Shown: in pieces, positions 1 to 7,525 of the stretch
Position numbering within the stretch: position 1 is the first letter of the stretch
Layout: each line of letters opens with the position of its first letter
Assembly (NCBI GenBank): GCA_001557035.1
Contig: LSKJ01000707.1
Span: forward strand, 1 to 22,523
Length of the DNA stretch: 22,523 nucleotides
Source: Rhodospirillaceae bacterium CCH5-H10
Lineage (GTDB): Bacteria; Pseudomonadota; Alphaproteobacteria; Reyranellales; Reyranellaceae
Direction: 5' to 3'
Made by a program: the position numbers and the translations under genes
Notes under the pieces: generated by a model
Told to the model about the DNA's origin: nothing
The model's database searches: none
What the model saw: the letters and a program-made list of their open reading frames with translations, nothing else

Positions 1-523
1 ACGCAAAACCTGGATTGACCAGCAGGATTGCGCAGTCCGGCAACCGGGGCGCCGGCGCGAGGCGCTCGCCGATGCCCGTCGCCACGGCCGGGCGGCCGGC
101 GAGACACATGGGGACGTCGGCGCCGAGCGATGCCGCGAGATCGAACAGCTCCTCCTCTGGCATGGCGACACGCCACAGGTCGACCAGCGCCCGGAGCGTC
201 GCGGCGGCATCGGCAGAGCCGCCGCCGAGGCCTGCCGCCACCGGGATGCGCTTGGTGAGTCGGAGCGCGGCGCGCGGCGCCACGCCGGCGCGGCCGGCCA
301 GCAGGCGCGCGGCCTTGAGCACCAGATTGTCGGAAACACCGTCGTCCTCGAGCGCCGAAGCTCCCGGCCCGACGATTTCCAGCGTCAGATCGGAGGCGGG
401 CGCGGCCTCGATCCCGTCGGCGAGATCGGTGAAGGCCACGAGCGTGTCGAGCAGGTGGAAGCCGTCGGCGCGGCGACCGACGACGTTCAGCCAGAGATTG
501 ACCTTGGCACGGGCGGGCAGCAC
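1..523 (-). CDS. ispE: 4-diphosphocytidyl-2-C-methyl-D-erythritol kinase, N-terminal part
   Basis: This is a GHMP-family kinase that phosphorylates CDP-methylerythritol in the non-mevalonate isoprenoid pathway (cytosol). The 174 visible residues open with the family N-terminus (ARAKVNLWLNVVGRRADGFH, about residues 4-23) and contain the ATP-binding glycine-rich loop AAGLGGGSADAA at about 96-107 and LGADVPMCL at 133-141. The gene runs off the left edge of the window, so about 100-120 C-terminal residues are missing; the visible part is intact. I chose a GTG start at 523-521, preceded by AAGGACAGGGGG. No in-frame ATG lies between it and the TGA of the upstream TPR gene at 556-554, which is in the same frame. 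The 30-nt gap suggests co-transcription with the TPR gene. Confidence 0.93.
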   Translation of the reverse strand, partial: MLPARAKVNLWLNVVGRRADGFHLLDTLVAFTDLADGIEAAPASDLTLEIVGPGASALEDDGVSDNLVLKAARLLAGRAGVAPRAALRLTKRIPVAAGLGGGSADAAATLRALVDLWRVAMPEEELFDLAASLGADVPMCLAGRPAVATGIGERLAPAPRLPDCAILLVNPGFA

Positions 524-553
524 GCCCCCTGTCCTTCGATCAGTCGCCTTCGA

Positions 554-2344
554 TCAGCCGCCCTGCTTGGTGTCGGCGGCCTTCTCGTACACGGTCGGCT
601 TGTCGTTCGAGGGATTGAGTCCGTTGGCGATCTTGTCCTCGATGATCGGCTGACGATCCTTGTCCGGCTTCTGGTGCAGCGCGCGTTCCCACTGGAAGCG
701 GGCCTCGCGGCGGCGGCCGACATGCCAGTATGCGTCGCCCAGGTGATCGGTGATCGTCGAGTCGTCGCCCTTCTGTTCGGTCGCGCGCTCCAACCACTCC
801 ACCGCCTTGTCGTACTGGCCGAGCCGATAATAGGCCCAGCCGACGCTGTCGGTGATCGCGCCGTCGTCCGGCCGAAGCTCGGTCGCACGCTCCAGCATCT
901 TCATGCCTTCCTGGAGATGCAGGCCCTGGTCGATCCAGCTGTAGCCGAGATAGTTCAACACGTAGGGCTGCTCGGGCGAGAGTTCGAGCGCCTTCTTCAT
1001 GTCGGACTCGGCCTTCGGCCAGTTCTTGGTGCGCTCGAGCACGATGCCTCGGCCGAAATAGATTTGCCAATGCCGCTCGTCGGGCTTGCCCAGCCGCGAG
1101 ATCGCCGTGTCGTAGGCGGCGACGGCGTCGGCGAACTTGTCCTTGCTGCGGAGCAGGTCCGCGAGCGTCAACGCGGCATCGATTCGATCGGGCTTCTCGG
1201 CCACCAGAGTCCTGAGACGCGCGACGGCCTGGTCGAACTTGTCTTCCTGCGCGTCGAGCGCCGCCGTCCGCAGCCGCGCCTGCCAGTAGAGCGGCGACGT
1301 CGGGCCGATCCTGCCCAGCGCGGCGACCGCTTTCGGGATCTGGTGGAACTGCTCGTAGAGGCCCGCGATCATCAGCCAGGCGAAGTCCTGCTCGGGCTTC
1401 AGCGCGGTCGCGAGCTGATAGAAGATGAGCGCGAGGTCCTGGCGCTGGTTGCGCGGATCGGAGGCGAGGATGCCGCCGATGTCGAACAGGATCTCGGCGA
1501 TGCCCGAGGCGGGCGACGGCGGCTTGGGCATCGGCGCATTGGGGCCCATCAGGCCGTCCATGACGACCGAATCACTGTAGCGCGTGCCATAGGTCTTCAG
1601 GATCTCGCGCGCCTCGGCATCCTTGCCCAGACGCCGCAGTCCCTCGGCGACCGAAATCGTGGTGCGCAGGCCGTTGCGGTCGAGCGAAATGGCACGCCGG
1701 TACTTGGCCTCGGCGGCATCCTTGTCGCCGGCCATCTCGTCGATCTGCGCGGCGATCACCAGGGCGGGCGCTTCCGCGCGCTCGCCGCTCGCGGGCTTCA
1801 GCCGCGCCAGAAACGACCGCGCGGCCGCGTAGTCCTTGTCGCCGGCCTTCAGCCACGCCATCACGTATTCGCGCAGCGCGCCCAGCTGGTTCTCCGAGCC
1901 GATGCGCGTGAGCTGCTGTTCGGCCGCCTTGTAGTTCCCCTTCTTGACGGCCTCGATCGCCATCACGAGGTTGGCGAAGCCATCGCCCGGGCGGGTCGAC
2001 AAGACCGCCGGCGCGAGTTCGGCCGCGGAATCGATACGGCCGGCATACATGCGCAGGCGAAACACGGCATAGATCAGCTCGGGATCGAGCGGCGTGAGCG
2101 CCAGCGCCTGATCCATCTGGTCCGCTGCGGCGTCGTAGTCGTGGTCCTGCTCGCCGACACGGGCGGCGAGATAGCGGCCCTGCAGCGAGATCGGCGCGAG
2201 GCGCTGGCTGGATGGCGGTGCGGTGGCAGGCCGGGCCGGCGGCTTGGCGCCGCCTTGTTGTGCCGGGCCCTGCTGGGCCTGGCCGGCGAGAGGAAGAGCG
2301 AACAGCAGCGCCGCCGAAAGCAGCGCGAGGGGAGTGCGGTTCAT
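554..2344 (-). CDS. Exported tetratricopeptide-repeat (TPR) protein
   Basis: This 596-residue protein is built almost entirely of TPR-like helical hairpins after a Sec signal peptide (positively charged MNRTP, then a hydrophobic stretch ending LAGQAQQ, about residues 1-25) and a short Ala/Pro-rich linker. Recognisable TPR units include those around YVLNYLGYSWIDQGLHLQEG and ITDSVGWAYYRLGQYDKAVEW. TPR proteins are protein-binding scaffolds; no catalytic domain is visible. The ATG at 2344 was chosen because the signal peptide begins there. The frame stays open upstream but overlaps the end of the ETF-QO gene. It starts 5 nt after the ETF-QO stop and is followed closely by ispE, so it is likely part of one operon. 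It may act in cell-envelope assembly, but the partner cannot be read from the sequence. Confidence 0.9.
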   Translation of the reverse strand: MNRTPLALLSAALLFALPLAGQAQQGPAQQGGAKPPARPATAPPSSQRLAPISLQGRYLAARVGEQDHDYDAAADQMDQALALTPLDPELIYAVFRLRMYAGRIDSAAELAPAVLSTRPGDGFANLVMAIEAVKKGNYKAAEQQLTRIGSENQLGALREYVMAWLKAGDKDYAAARSFLARLKPASGERAEAPALVIAAQIDEMAGDKDAAEAKYRRAISLDRNGLRTTISVAEGLRRLGKDAEAREILKTYGTRYSDSVVMDGLMGPNAPMPKPPSPASGIAEILFDIGGILASDPRNQRQDLALIFYQLATALKPEQDFAWLMIAGLYEQFHQIPKAVAALGRIGPTSPLYWQARLRTAALDAQEDKFDQAVARLRTLVAEKPDRIDAALTLADLLRSKDKFADAVAAYDTAISRLGKPDERHWQIYFGRGIVLERTKNWPKAESDMKKALELSPEQPYVLNYLGYSWIDQGLHLQEGMKMLERATELRPDDGAITDSVGWAYYRLGQYDKAVEWLERATEQKGDDSTITDHLGDAYWHVGRRREARFQWERALHQKPDKDRQPIIEDKIANGLNPSNDKPTVYEKAADTKQGG

Positions 2345-2349
2345 GCGTC

Positions 2350-4005
2350 TCACATGTTGGGGTAGTTGGGACCGCCGCCGCCTTCGGGGACGCTCCAGTC
2401 GATGTTCTGCGCGGGATCCTTGATGTCGCACGTCTTGCAGTGCACGCAGTTCTGAGCGTTGATCTGAAAGCGCGGCTGGCCGTTGTCGGCCGTGACCACT
2501 TCATACACGCCGGCCGGGCAGTAGCGCTGGGCCGGTTCGGCGTAGAGCGGCAGGTTCACGGCGATCGGAATCGACGGATCGCGCAGCTTGAGGTGAACCG
2601 GCTGGTCCTCCTCGTGGTTGGTGTTCGACAGGAACACCGACGACAACTTGTCGAAGGAGATCACGCCGTCGGCCTTGGGATACTGGATCGGCTGGAACTC
2701 GCTGGCCGGCCGCAGCGTCTCATGGTCGGCCTTGTGATGACGCAGCGTCCACGGCACGCGAACGCCGAGATCGTGCAGCCACATGTCCATTCCGCCGTAG
2801 AGCGTGCCGAGCGTGGTGCCCCACTTCAGCGCGGGCTTCACGTTGCGCACCTTGTCGAGGTCCTTCCAGACCCACGACGCCTTCAGCTTGACCGGATAGG
2901 CGATCAGCTCGTCGCCACCGGTCTTGCCGCCGGCCAGCGCCTCGAACGCGGCCTCGGCGGCGAGCATGCCGCTCTTCACCGCGTTGTGGCTGCCCTTGAT
3001 GCGCGGCACGTTGACGAACCCCGCCGAGCAGCCGATCAGGGCGCCGCCGGGGAAGGTGAGCTTCGGGATCGACTGCAGTCCGCCCTCGTTGATGGCGCGC
3101 GAGCCATAGACCAGCCGCTTGCCGCCCTTGAGATACTTGGCGACGTCGGGATGCGTCTTGAAGCGCTGGAATTCGTCGAACGGCGAGAGGTAGGGGTTCT
3201 CGTAGGAAAGATGGACCACGAGGCCGATGGCGACGAGGTTGTCGCCGAAATGGTACATGAACGAACCGCCCGAGCTGTTCGTCTCCGAGAGCGGCCAGCC
3301 CTGCGAATGGACGACCAGGCCCTTGCGGAAGTTCGCCGGATCGACCTGCCACAGTTCCTTGATGCCGATGCCGAACTTCTGCGGATCGACGCCGTCGCGC
3401 AGATCGAACTTGGCCATGAGCTGCTTGGCGAGCGAGCCGCGCACGCCCTCGCCGATCAGCGTGTACTTGGCATGCAGTTCCATGCCCGGCGTGTAGCTGT
3501 CCTTGTGCGTGCCATCCTTGGCGATGCCCATGTCGCCGGTGGCGACGCCCTTCACCGAGCCGTCCTCGTTGTAGAGAACTTCGGCGGCGGCGAAGCCGGG
3601 ATAGATCTCGACACCCAGCGCCTCGGCCTGCTGGCCCAGCCAGCGGCAGACCTCGCCCAGGCTGACGATGTAGTTGCCGTGATTGTTCATCAGCCGCGGC
3701 AGCAGGAAGTTGGGGAAACGGTAGGAGCCGCCCTTGGTCAGGAACAGGAACTGGTCGTCGGTAACCTGGGTCTCGAGCGGCGCGCCCTTCTCCTTCCAGT
3801 CGGGAATGAGCTCGTTGAGGCCGATCGGATCGACGACGGCGCCCGACAGGATGTGGGCGCCCAGTTCCGAGCCCTTTTCCAGCACGCAGACGGAGACTTC
3901 GTGGTTGCGCTCGGCGGCGAGCTGCTTCAGGCGGATCGCCGCCGACAGTCCAGCCGGACCGCCGCCCACGATCACCACGTCGTATTCCATCGCCTCGCGC
4001 GTCAT
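2350..4005 (-). CDS. Electron-transfer flavoprotein:ubiquinone oxidoreductase (ETF-QO)
   Basis: This membrane-associated flavoprotein transfers electrons from reduced ETF, the acceptor for acyl-CoA and amino-acid dehydrogenases, to ubiquinone. The 551 residues match the usual family length of about 550. The FAD dinucleotide fold [19 protein letters not shown] is near the N-terminus. The C-terminal ferredoxin-like region carries four cysteines suited to one [4Fe-4S] cluster: Cys496 in YCPAGVYEV and Cys520, Cys523, Cys526 in [14 protein letters not shown] placed the start at the ATG at 4005 ([10 protein letters not shown]); the ATG at 3990 (MEYDV) is an alternative, while longer forms would add a non-homologous leader. 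It is first in the minus-strand run with the TPR gene and ispE, and divergent from the MetX-like gene across 116 nt. Confidence 0.96.
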   Translation of the reverse strand: MTREAMEYDVVIVGGGPAGLSAAIRLKQLAAERNHEVSVCVLEKGSELGAHILSGAVVDPIGLNELIPDWKEKGAPLETQVTDDQFLFLTKGGSYRFPNFLLPRLMNNHGNYIVSLGEVCRWLGQQAEALGVEIYPGFAAAEVLYNEDGSVKGVATGDMGIAKDGTHKDSYTPGMELHAKYTLIGEGVRGSLAKQLMAKFDLRDGVDPQKFGIGIKELWQVDPANFRKGLVVHSQGWPLSETNSSGGSFMYHFGDNLVAIGLVVHLSYENPYLSPFDEFQRFKTHPDVAKYLKGGKRLVYGSRAINEGGLQSIPKLTFPGGALIGCSAGFVNVPRIKGSHNAVKSGMLAAEAAFEALAGGKTGGDELIAYPVKLKASWVWKDLDKVRNVKPALKWGTTLGTLYGGMDMWLHDLGVRVPWTLRHHKADHETLRPASEFQPIQYPKADGVISFDKLSSVFLSNTNHEEDQPVHLKLRDPSIPIAVNLPLYAEPAQRYCPAGVYEVVTADNGQPRFQINAQNCVHCKTCDIKDPAQNIDWSVPEGGGGPNYPNM

Positions 4006-4121
4006 GCTGTATCGCCCTGCTATTCCATTTCCCGATGGACGCGCGCCTGTCCGACGGCAATCCTCTGTTTTAGATAGCGTGTCGGGGGCTGGATCGCCAC
4101 CCGCTGAAAAGGGGAATTCCT
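4006..4121. promoter_or_regulatory. Divergent intergenic region between ETF-QO and MetX-like hydrolase
   Basis: These 116 nt separate two divergently transcribed genes and must hold both promoters. No convincing -35/-10 pair is visible on either strand. Just before 4122 a clear ribosome-binding site (AAAAGGGGA) precedes the GTG start of the plus-strand gene. Confidence 0.5.
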
Positions 4122-5150
4122 GTGCCTGAGTTGAGCGAAATCGAGAGCAAGACCTTCTCTGCACGGGATTTCAGGCTGGAAAGTGGCAAGATCCTCCCCG
4201 CCCTCGAACTCGCCTACGAAACCTACGGCACCCTGTCGCCGGCCCGGGACAACGCCATCCTGGTCGTGCACGGCTATACGTCGTCCCATCACGCTGCAGG
4301 CAAGAATGCACCCGGCAAGCAGGGCCGCGGCGTCCCGGAGGGGAGCGCCGGCTGGTTCGACGGGCTGATTGGCCCGGGCAAGGCCATCGACACCGACCGC
4401 CATTTCGTCGTGTCGGTGAACGCGCTGGGTTCGGCGCACGGCAGTTCCGGCCCCAACAGCATCGATCCCGCCACCGGCAAGCCCTACGGCCCGACCTTTC
4501 CGGAGATCACGCTACGCGACATGGTGGCCAGCCAGAAGCTGCTGGTCGATTCGCTCGGCCTGAAGAGCCTCGTGGCCGTGGTCGGCCCCTCGATGGGCGG
4601 CTTCCAGTCGTTCCAGTGGGCCGCCTCCTATCCCGGCTTCATGAAGGGCATCGCCGCGTCGGTGACCGCGCCGCGCGCCCCCGGCCGCCTGGGCGGCCTC
4701 GAGGCTTTGCAGAAGCGTCTCGCCAGCGACCCGAACTGGAACGGCGGCTGGTACTACGAGAATGGCGGCATTCCGGCCACGCTGGAGCAGATCCGCTACG
4801 AGACGCTGCTGAACTACGGTCAGGGCGAAGCCGAGGCCAAGGTGGCCGCCAAGAGCTGGGCCAGGATCTACGACGGCCATTCGCTGGTCACCCTGCGGCG
4901 CGCGATCGACGGCTTCGACATCACGAAGCAATACGAGCAACTGAAGAAGACCAAGGTCCTCTACGTCATCTCCAAGACCGACAAGCTGTTCGACCTCACC
5001 GACTGCGCTGCCCATGCACTCGACATGCGCAAGGCCGGTGTCGATCTCACCTATGTCGAGATGCCGTCGGACAAGGGCCACATGGCGAGCCACGCCGACG
5101 CGGCGATGTGGGCACCGATCCTGGCTGCCTTCCTCAAGAGCCTCGCATGA
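4122..5150 (+). CDS. Homoserine O-acetyltransferase-like alpha/beta hydrolase
   Basis: This 342-residue protein belongs to the MetX branch of the alpha/beta-hydrolase fold, which acylates homoserine or related alcohols, or hydrolyses esters. MetX-type signatures are visible: [18 protein letters not shown] (31-48), [12 protein letters not shown] (100-111) and [10 protein letters not shown] (126-135). The probable catalytic triad is Ser157 in the nucleophile elbow GPSMGG, Asp287 in SKTDKLFD and His320 in DKGHMASH. The start is GTG at 4122, with AGGGGA about 7 nt upstream. The protein is shorter than typical MetX (about 370-400 residues), and the elbow reads GPSMGG instead of the usual GGSMGG, so true methionine biosynthesis is uncertain. 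Its stop overlaps the start of the next gene (ATGA), implying translational coupling. Confidence 0.85.
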   Translation: MPELSEIESKTFSARDFRLESGKILPALELAYETYGTLSPARDNAILVVHGYTSSHHAAGKNAPGKQGRGVPEGSAGWFDGLIGPGKAIDTDRHFVVSVNALGSAHGSSGPNSIDPATGKPYGPTFPEITLRDMVASQKLLVDSLGLKSLVAVVGPSMGGFQSFQWAASYPGFMKGIAASVTAPRAPGRLGGLEALQKRLASDPNWNGGWYYENGGIPATLEQIRYETLLNYGQGEAEAKVAAKSWARIYDGHSLVTLRRAIDGFDITKQYEQLKKTKVLYVISKTDKLFDLTDCAAHALDMRKAGVDLTYVEMPSDKGHMASHADAAMWAPILAAFLKSLA

Positions 5151-5998
5151 TCGATACGGCGTTCTCGCCGCAGGACGCCGCCGCGCTGCTGCGCTGGTAC
5201 GTCGATCACGGCCTCGACGAGACGATCGGCGAGGACGCGATCGACCGCTTTGCGCTGCCCCCGCCGGCAGCGATCGTCACCACGCCTGCCCCCCCGACGG
5301 TCCCGCCCTCGGCCGCGCCGTCGCCGGTCCGGCCAACCCTCGCCGCGCCGGCCGTGCGCGCGCCCGTGCCGCTCGAATCGCCGCAACTCGCGCTCGATGC
5401 TCGCGAAGCCGCTGCGCGCGCCACCACGATCGCCGAACTGGAAGAAGCCGTGCGCGCCTTTGAGGGCTGCGCGCTGAAGCGCACGGCCAAGAACACCGTG
5501 TTCGCCGACGGCGTCGCCGGCGCGCCGGTGATGATTGTCGGCGAGGCGCCCGGCGCCGACGAGGACCGACTCGGCAAGCCGTTCGTCGGCGTGAGCGGCC
5601 AGCTCATGGACCGCATGTTCGCCGCCATCGGCATGAGCCGCGAGCGCGACCTCTACATCACCAACATTCTCTTCTGGCGCCCGCCGGGCAATCGCACGCC
5701 GACCCTTTCCGAGCAGGCGATCTGCCTCGCCTTCACGCGCCGCCATATCGAACTGGCGAAGCCGAAACTCGTGGTCCTGGCCGGTGGCACCGCGGTAAAG
5801 GCCGTGCTGAACACCACCGAGGGCATCACCCGCCTGCGCGGCAAGTGGACGATGCTGACGCTCGACGACGGTAGCGAAGTGCCGACTCTCCCGACCTTCC
5901 ACCCCGCTTACCTGCTGCGCACGCCCGCCAGCAAACGCCAGAGCTGGGCCGACCTGCTTTCGGTCGACAAGCGGCTGAAGGAACTCGGCGTGCGTTGA
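5147..5998 (+). CDS. Uracil-DNA glycosylase, family 4-like, with two cluster cysteines missing
   Basis: This enzyme would remove uracil from DNA to start base-excision repair. The 283 residues comprise an N-terminal segment (1-37), a Pro/Ala-rich linker (38-76) and a glycosylase domain. The domain has motif A GEAPGADED (132-140), a TNILFWRPPGNRTP segment (172-185) and the C-terminal motif HPAYLLR (252-258). Family 4 enzymes normally hold a [4Fe-4S] cluster with four cysteines. By alignment from memory with the Thermus enzyme, Cys108 and Cys193 remain while the other two positions are Phe105 and Trp177, so the cluster is probably absent or altered. The ATG at 5147 overlaps the upstream stop (ATGA). 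The related UdgX subfamily was considered but its KRRIH-type insert is not seen. Confidence 0.9.
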   Translation: MIDTAFSPQDAAALLRWYVDHGLDETIGEDAIDRFALPPPAAIVTTPAPPTVPPSAAPSPVRPTLAAPAVRAPVPLESPQLALDAREAAARATTIAELEEAVRAFEGCALKRTAKNTVFADGVAGAPVMIVGEAPGADEDRLGKPFVGVSGQLMDRMFAAIGMSRERDLYITNILFWRPPGNRTPTLSEQAICLAFTRRHIELAKPKLVVLAGGTAVKAVLNTTEGITRLRGKWTMLTLDDGSEVPTLPTFHPAYLLRTPASKRQSWADLLSVDKRLKELGVR

Positions 5999-6018
5999 GG
6001 CGGGCCGATCTCCCACTC

Positions 6019-6108
6019 TTGTCATCCTGAGCGAAGCGAAGGATCTAGCGCCTGCTCCGCGGTGCTCTGGTCGTACCGTCAGGTCCTTCGCTGCGCACAG
6101 GACGACAA
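6019..6108. repeat. Intergenic palindromic repeat between convergent genes
   Basis: Two 28-nt arms (6019-6046 and 6081-6108) are inverted copies with four mismatches and a 34-nt loop. The left arm begins TTGTCATCCTGAGCGAAGCG. The element fills the junction between the convergent glycosylase (stop 5998) and GNAT (stop 6112-6110) genes. It belongs to the same sequence family as the palindrome at 22170-22243. RNA from either strand would form a long hairpin, so bidirectional termination or 3'-end stabilisation is plausible; there is no strong U-tract. Confidence 0.8.
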
Positions 6109-6109
6109 G

Positions 6110-6529
6110 TCAGAGCTTCTTCCTCAGGAAGAACTTCTGATGGCCCGACGGGAAGTCGTCGAGGGTGGCGAAGATCTCGTAGCCGCGCTTCTCGTAGAAC
6201 GGGCGTGCCTGCCAGGTGTGAGTGTCGAGATAGGCGGAGTGGCAGCCGCGCATGCGGGCATAGTCTTCCGCGGCATCCATCAGGCGCGTCGCATGGCCCT
6301 GGCCGCGCAGCGCCTCGTCGACCCAGAGGGTCGAGACGAACAGCCAGTCGGACCAGAGGTAGCCCAGCAGGCCACCCAGCGTTTCGCCCTTCTCGCCCTT
6401 CAGGAAGATCGTGCAGGGATAGTAGTCGCTCTTGCCCGTGCGGCTCGAATTGAACATCGAGAGGCGGTCGCGCACGTAGTCGGCCGCACGCGCATTGTCG
6501 GGATCGAAGACGAGCTCGACCTTCTCCAT
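6110..6529 (-). CDS. GNAT-family N-acetyltransferase
   Basis: This 139-residue protein has the GNAT fold and would transfer an acetyl group from acetyl-CoA to an unidentified amine. The acetyl-CoA pyrophosphate-binding motif is LRGQGHATRL (74-83), preceded by the beta-4 strand LFVSTLWVDE. The C-terminal YLDTHTWQARPFYEKRGYEIF (100-120) is the typical strand/helix pair ending in the 'FYEKRGY' signature. The ATG at 6529 follows a purine-rich TTTGGGGGCG. It lies 17 nt after the ketopantoate-reductase-family gene and is the last gene of the minus-strand operon starting with malate synthase. The substrate cannot be deduced. Confidence 0.9.
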   Translation of the reverse strand: MEKVELVFDPDNARAADYVRDRLSMFNSSRTGKSDYYPCTIFLKGEKGETLGGLLGYLWSDWLFVSTLWVDEALRGQGHATRLMDAAEDYARMRGCHSAYLDTHTWQARPFYEKRGYEIFATLDDFPSGHQKFFLRKKL

Positions 6530-6546
6530 GTCAGCGCCCCCAAACC

Positions 6547-7515
6547 TCAGCGCATCGCGGCGCGCTGGCGGACCAGCGCCAGCACGCTGCGGCCGATCGG
6601 CATGTCGACGCCGACCCATTCCGACATCTCGACGACGGCGCCCAGCAGCGCCTCGGTCTCGAGCGGACGGCCGCGTTCGAGGTCCTGCAGCATCGACGTC
6701 TTGTGCGCACCAACCTCGGCGCCGCCGGCGATGCGCTTGTCGACATTGATGGCGAACTTCACACCGAGCTTCTCGGCGACGGCCTGCCCTTCGACCATCA
6801 GCGCGCGGCAGACCGCATGCGTGCCGGGGTCGCCGATCACCTTGTCGAGCGTCGCGCCGGTCAGCGCGCTGATCGGGTTGAAGGCCATGTTGCCCCAGAG
6901 CTTGACCCACAGCTCGTCGCGGATGCGAGGCCGCACCGGCGCCTTGAGGCCGGCCTTGATCAGCAGCTCCGACAGCTTCGACGCGCGCTCGCTGCGGCTG
7001 CCGTCGGGCTCGCCGAGCGTGAAGCGGTCGCCGTAGGTGTGCTCGATGACGCCGGGCTCGACCACGTCGGCCGCCGGATAGACGATGCTGCCCAGCACCT
7101 GAGACGGCGGCAGGCCGGCGGTCAGCGCGCCATCGGGGTCGACCGACTGGATCAGCTTGCCCTCGAACTCGCCGCCCAGTTTGTAGGTGTACCACCAGGG
7201 CACGCCGTTGATCGCCGCGACGATGGTGGTGTTCGGCCCGATCAGCGGCTTCAGTTGCGCCATCGCCGGCAGCAGCGAGTGAGCCTTCAGGGTCAGGACC
7301 AGATAGTCCTGAGGCCCGATCTCCTTCGGATCGTTGGCGACGCGCGGGCGGGTGACCGTCTCCTGGCCCTCGCTCAGCAACACGAGGCCCTTGTCGCGCA
7401 GCGCCTCGCCGTGCGGGCCACGCGCCACGACGGTCACCGGCGTGCCGGCCATTTCGAGCTTGGCGGCCATCAGGCCACCGATGGCGCCGGCACCGAATAC
7501 GCAGATTGAGGTCAC
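6547..7515 (-). CDS. 2-dehydropantoate 2-reductase family protein (PanE/ApbA)
   Basis: The family reduces ketopantoate to pantoate with NADPH (pantothenate/CoA synthesis), but many paralogues act on other 2-oxo acids. The 322-residue protein has an N-terminal Rossmann fold with GAGAIGG at 8-14. The C-terminal helical domain retains the family's catalytic Lys (Lys205 in WVKLWGNMAFNP), followed by Asn209 and Asn213, the HKTSMLQDLERGRPLETE stretch (271-288) and Glu288. The start is GTG at 7515 with GAGGAC upstream; it begins 10 nt after the ligase gene stops. Its position between an oxalyl-CoA-synthetase-like ligase and GNAT, not with panB/panC, makes a catabolic 2-oxo-acid reductase a fair alternative to panE. 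Confidence 0.88.
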   Translation of the reverse strand: MTSICVFGAGAIGGLMAAKLEMAGTPVTVVARGPHGEALRDKGLVLLSEGQETVTRPRVANDPKEIGPQDYLVLTLKAHSLLPAMAQLKPLIGPNTTIVAAINGVPWWYTYKLGGEFEGKLIQSVDPDGALTAGLPPSQVLGSIVYPAADVVEPGVIEHTYGDRFTLGEPDGSRSERASKLSELLIKAGLKAPVRPRIRDELWVKLWGNMAFNPISALTGATLDKVIGDPGTHAVCRALMVEGQAVAEKLGVKFAINVDKRIAGGAEVGAHKTSMLQDLERGRPLETEALLGAVVEMSEWVGVDMPIGRSVLALVRQRAAMR

Positions 7516-7525
7516 GCTATCGTCC

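Noticed and set aside
455..2365. Long plus-strand open frame opposite the TPR gene
   Set aside because: Its translation is low-complexity and Arg/Leu-rich with no domain, whereas the minus strand gives a signal peptide and TPR repeats. It is a high-GC shadow.
2212..4077. Long plus-strand open frame opposite ETF-QO
   Set aside because: It is the antisense of a clearly recognisable ETF-QO with intact FAD and iron-sulfur motifs.
4122..5150. Calling the alpha/beta hydrolase metX outright
   Set aside because: The protein is short and has a variant nucleophile elbow, and no methionine-biosynthesis neighbour is present, so only family membership is supported.
6547..7515. Calling the PanE/ApbA-family gene panE outright
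   Set aside because: Many paralogues of this family are not pantothenate enzymes, and the operon context is C2/CoA-ester metabolism.
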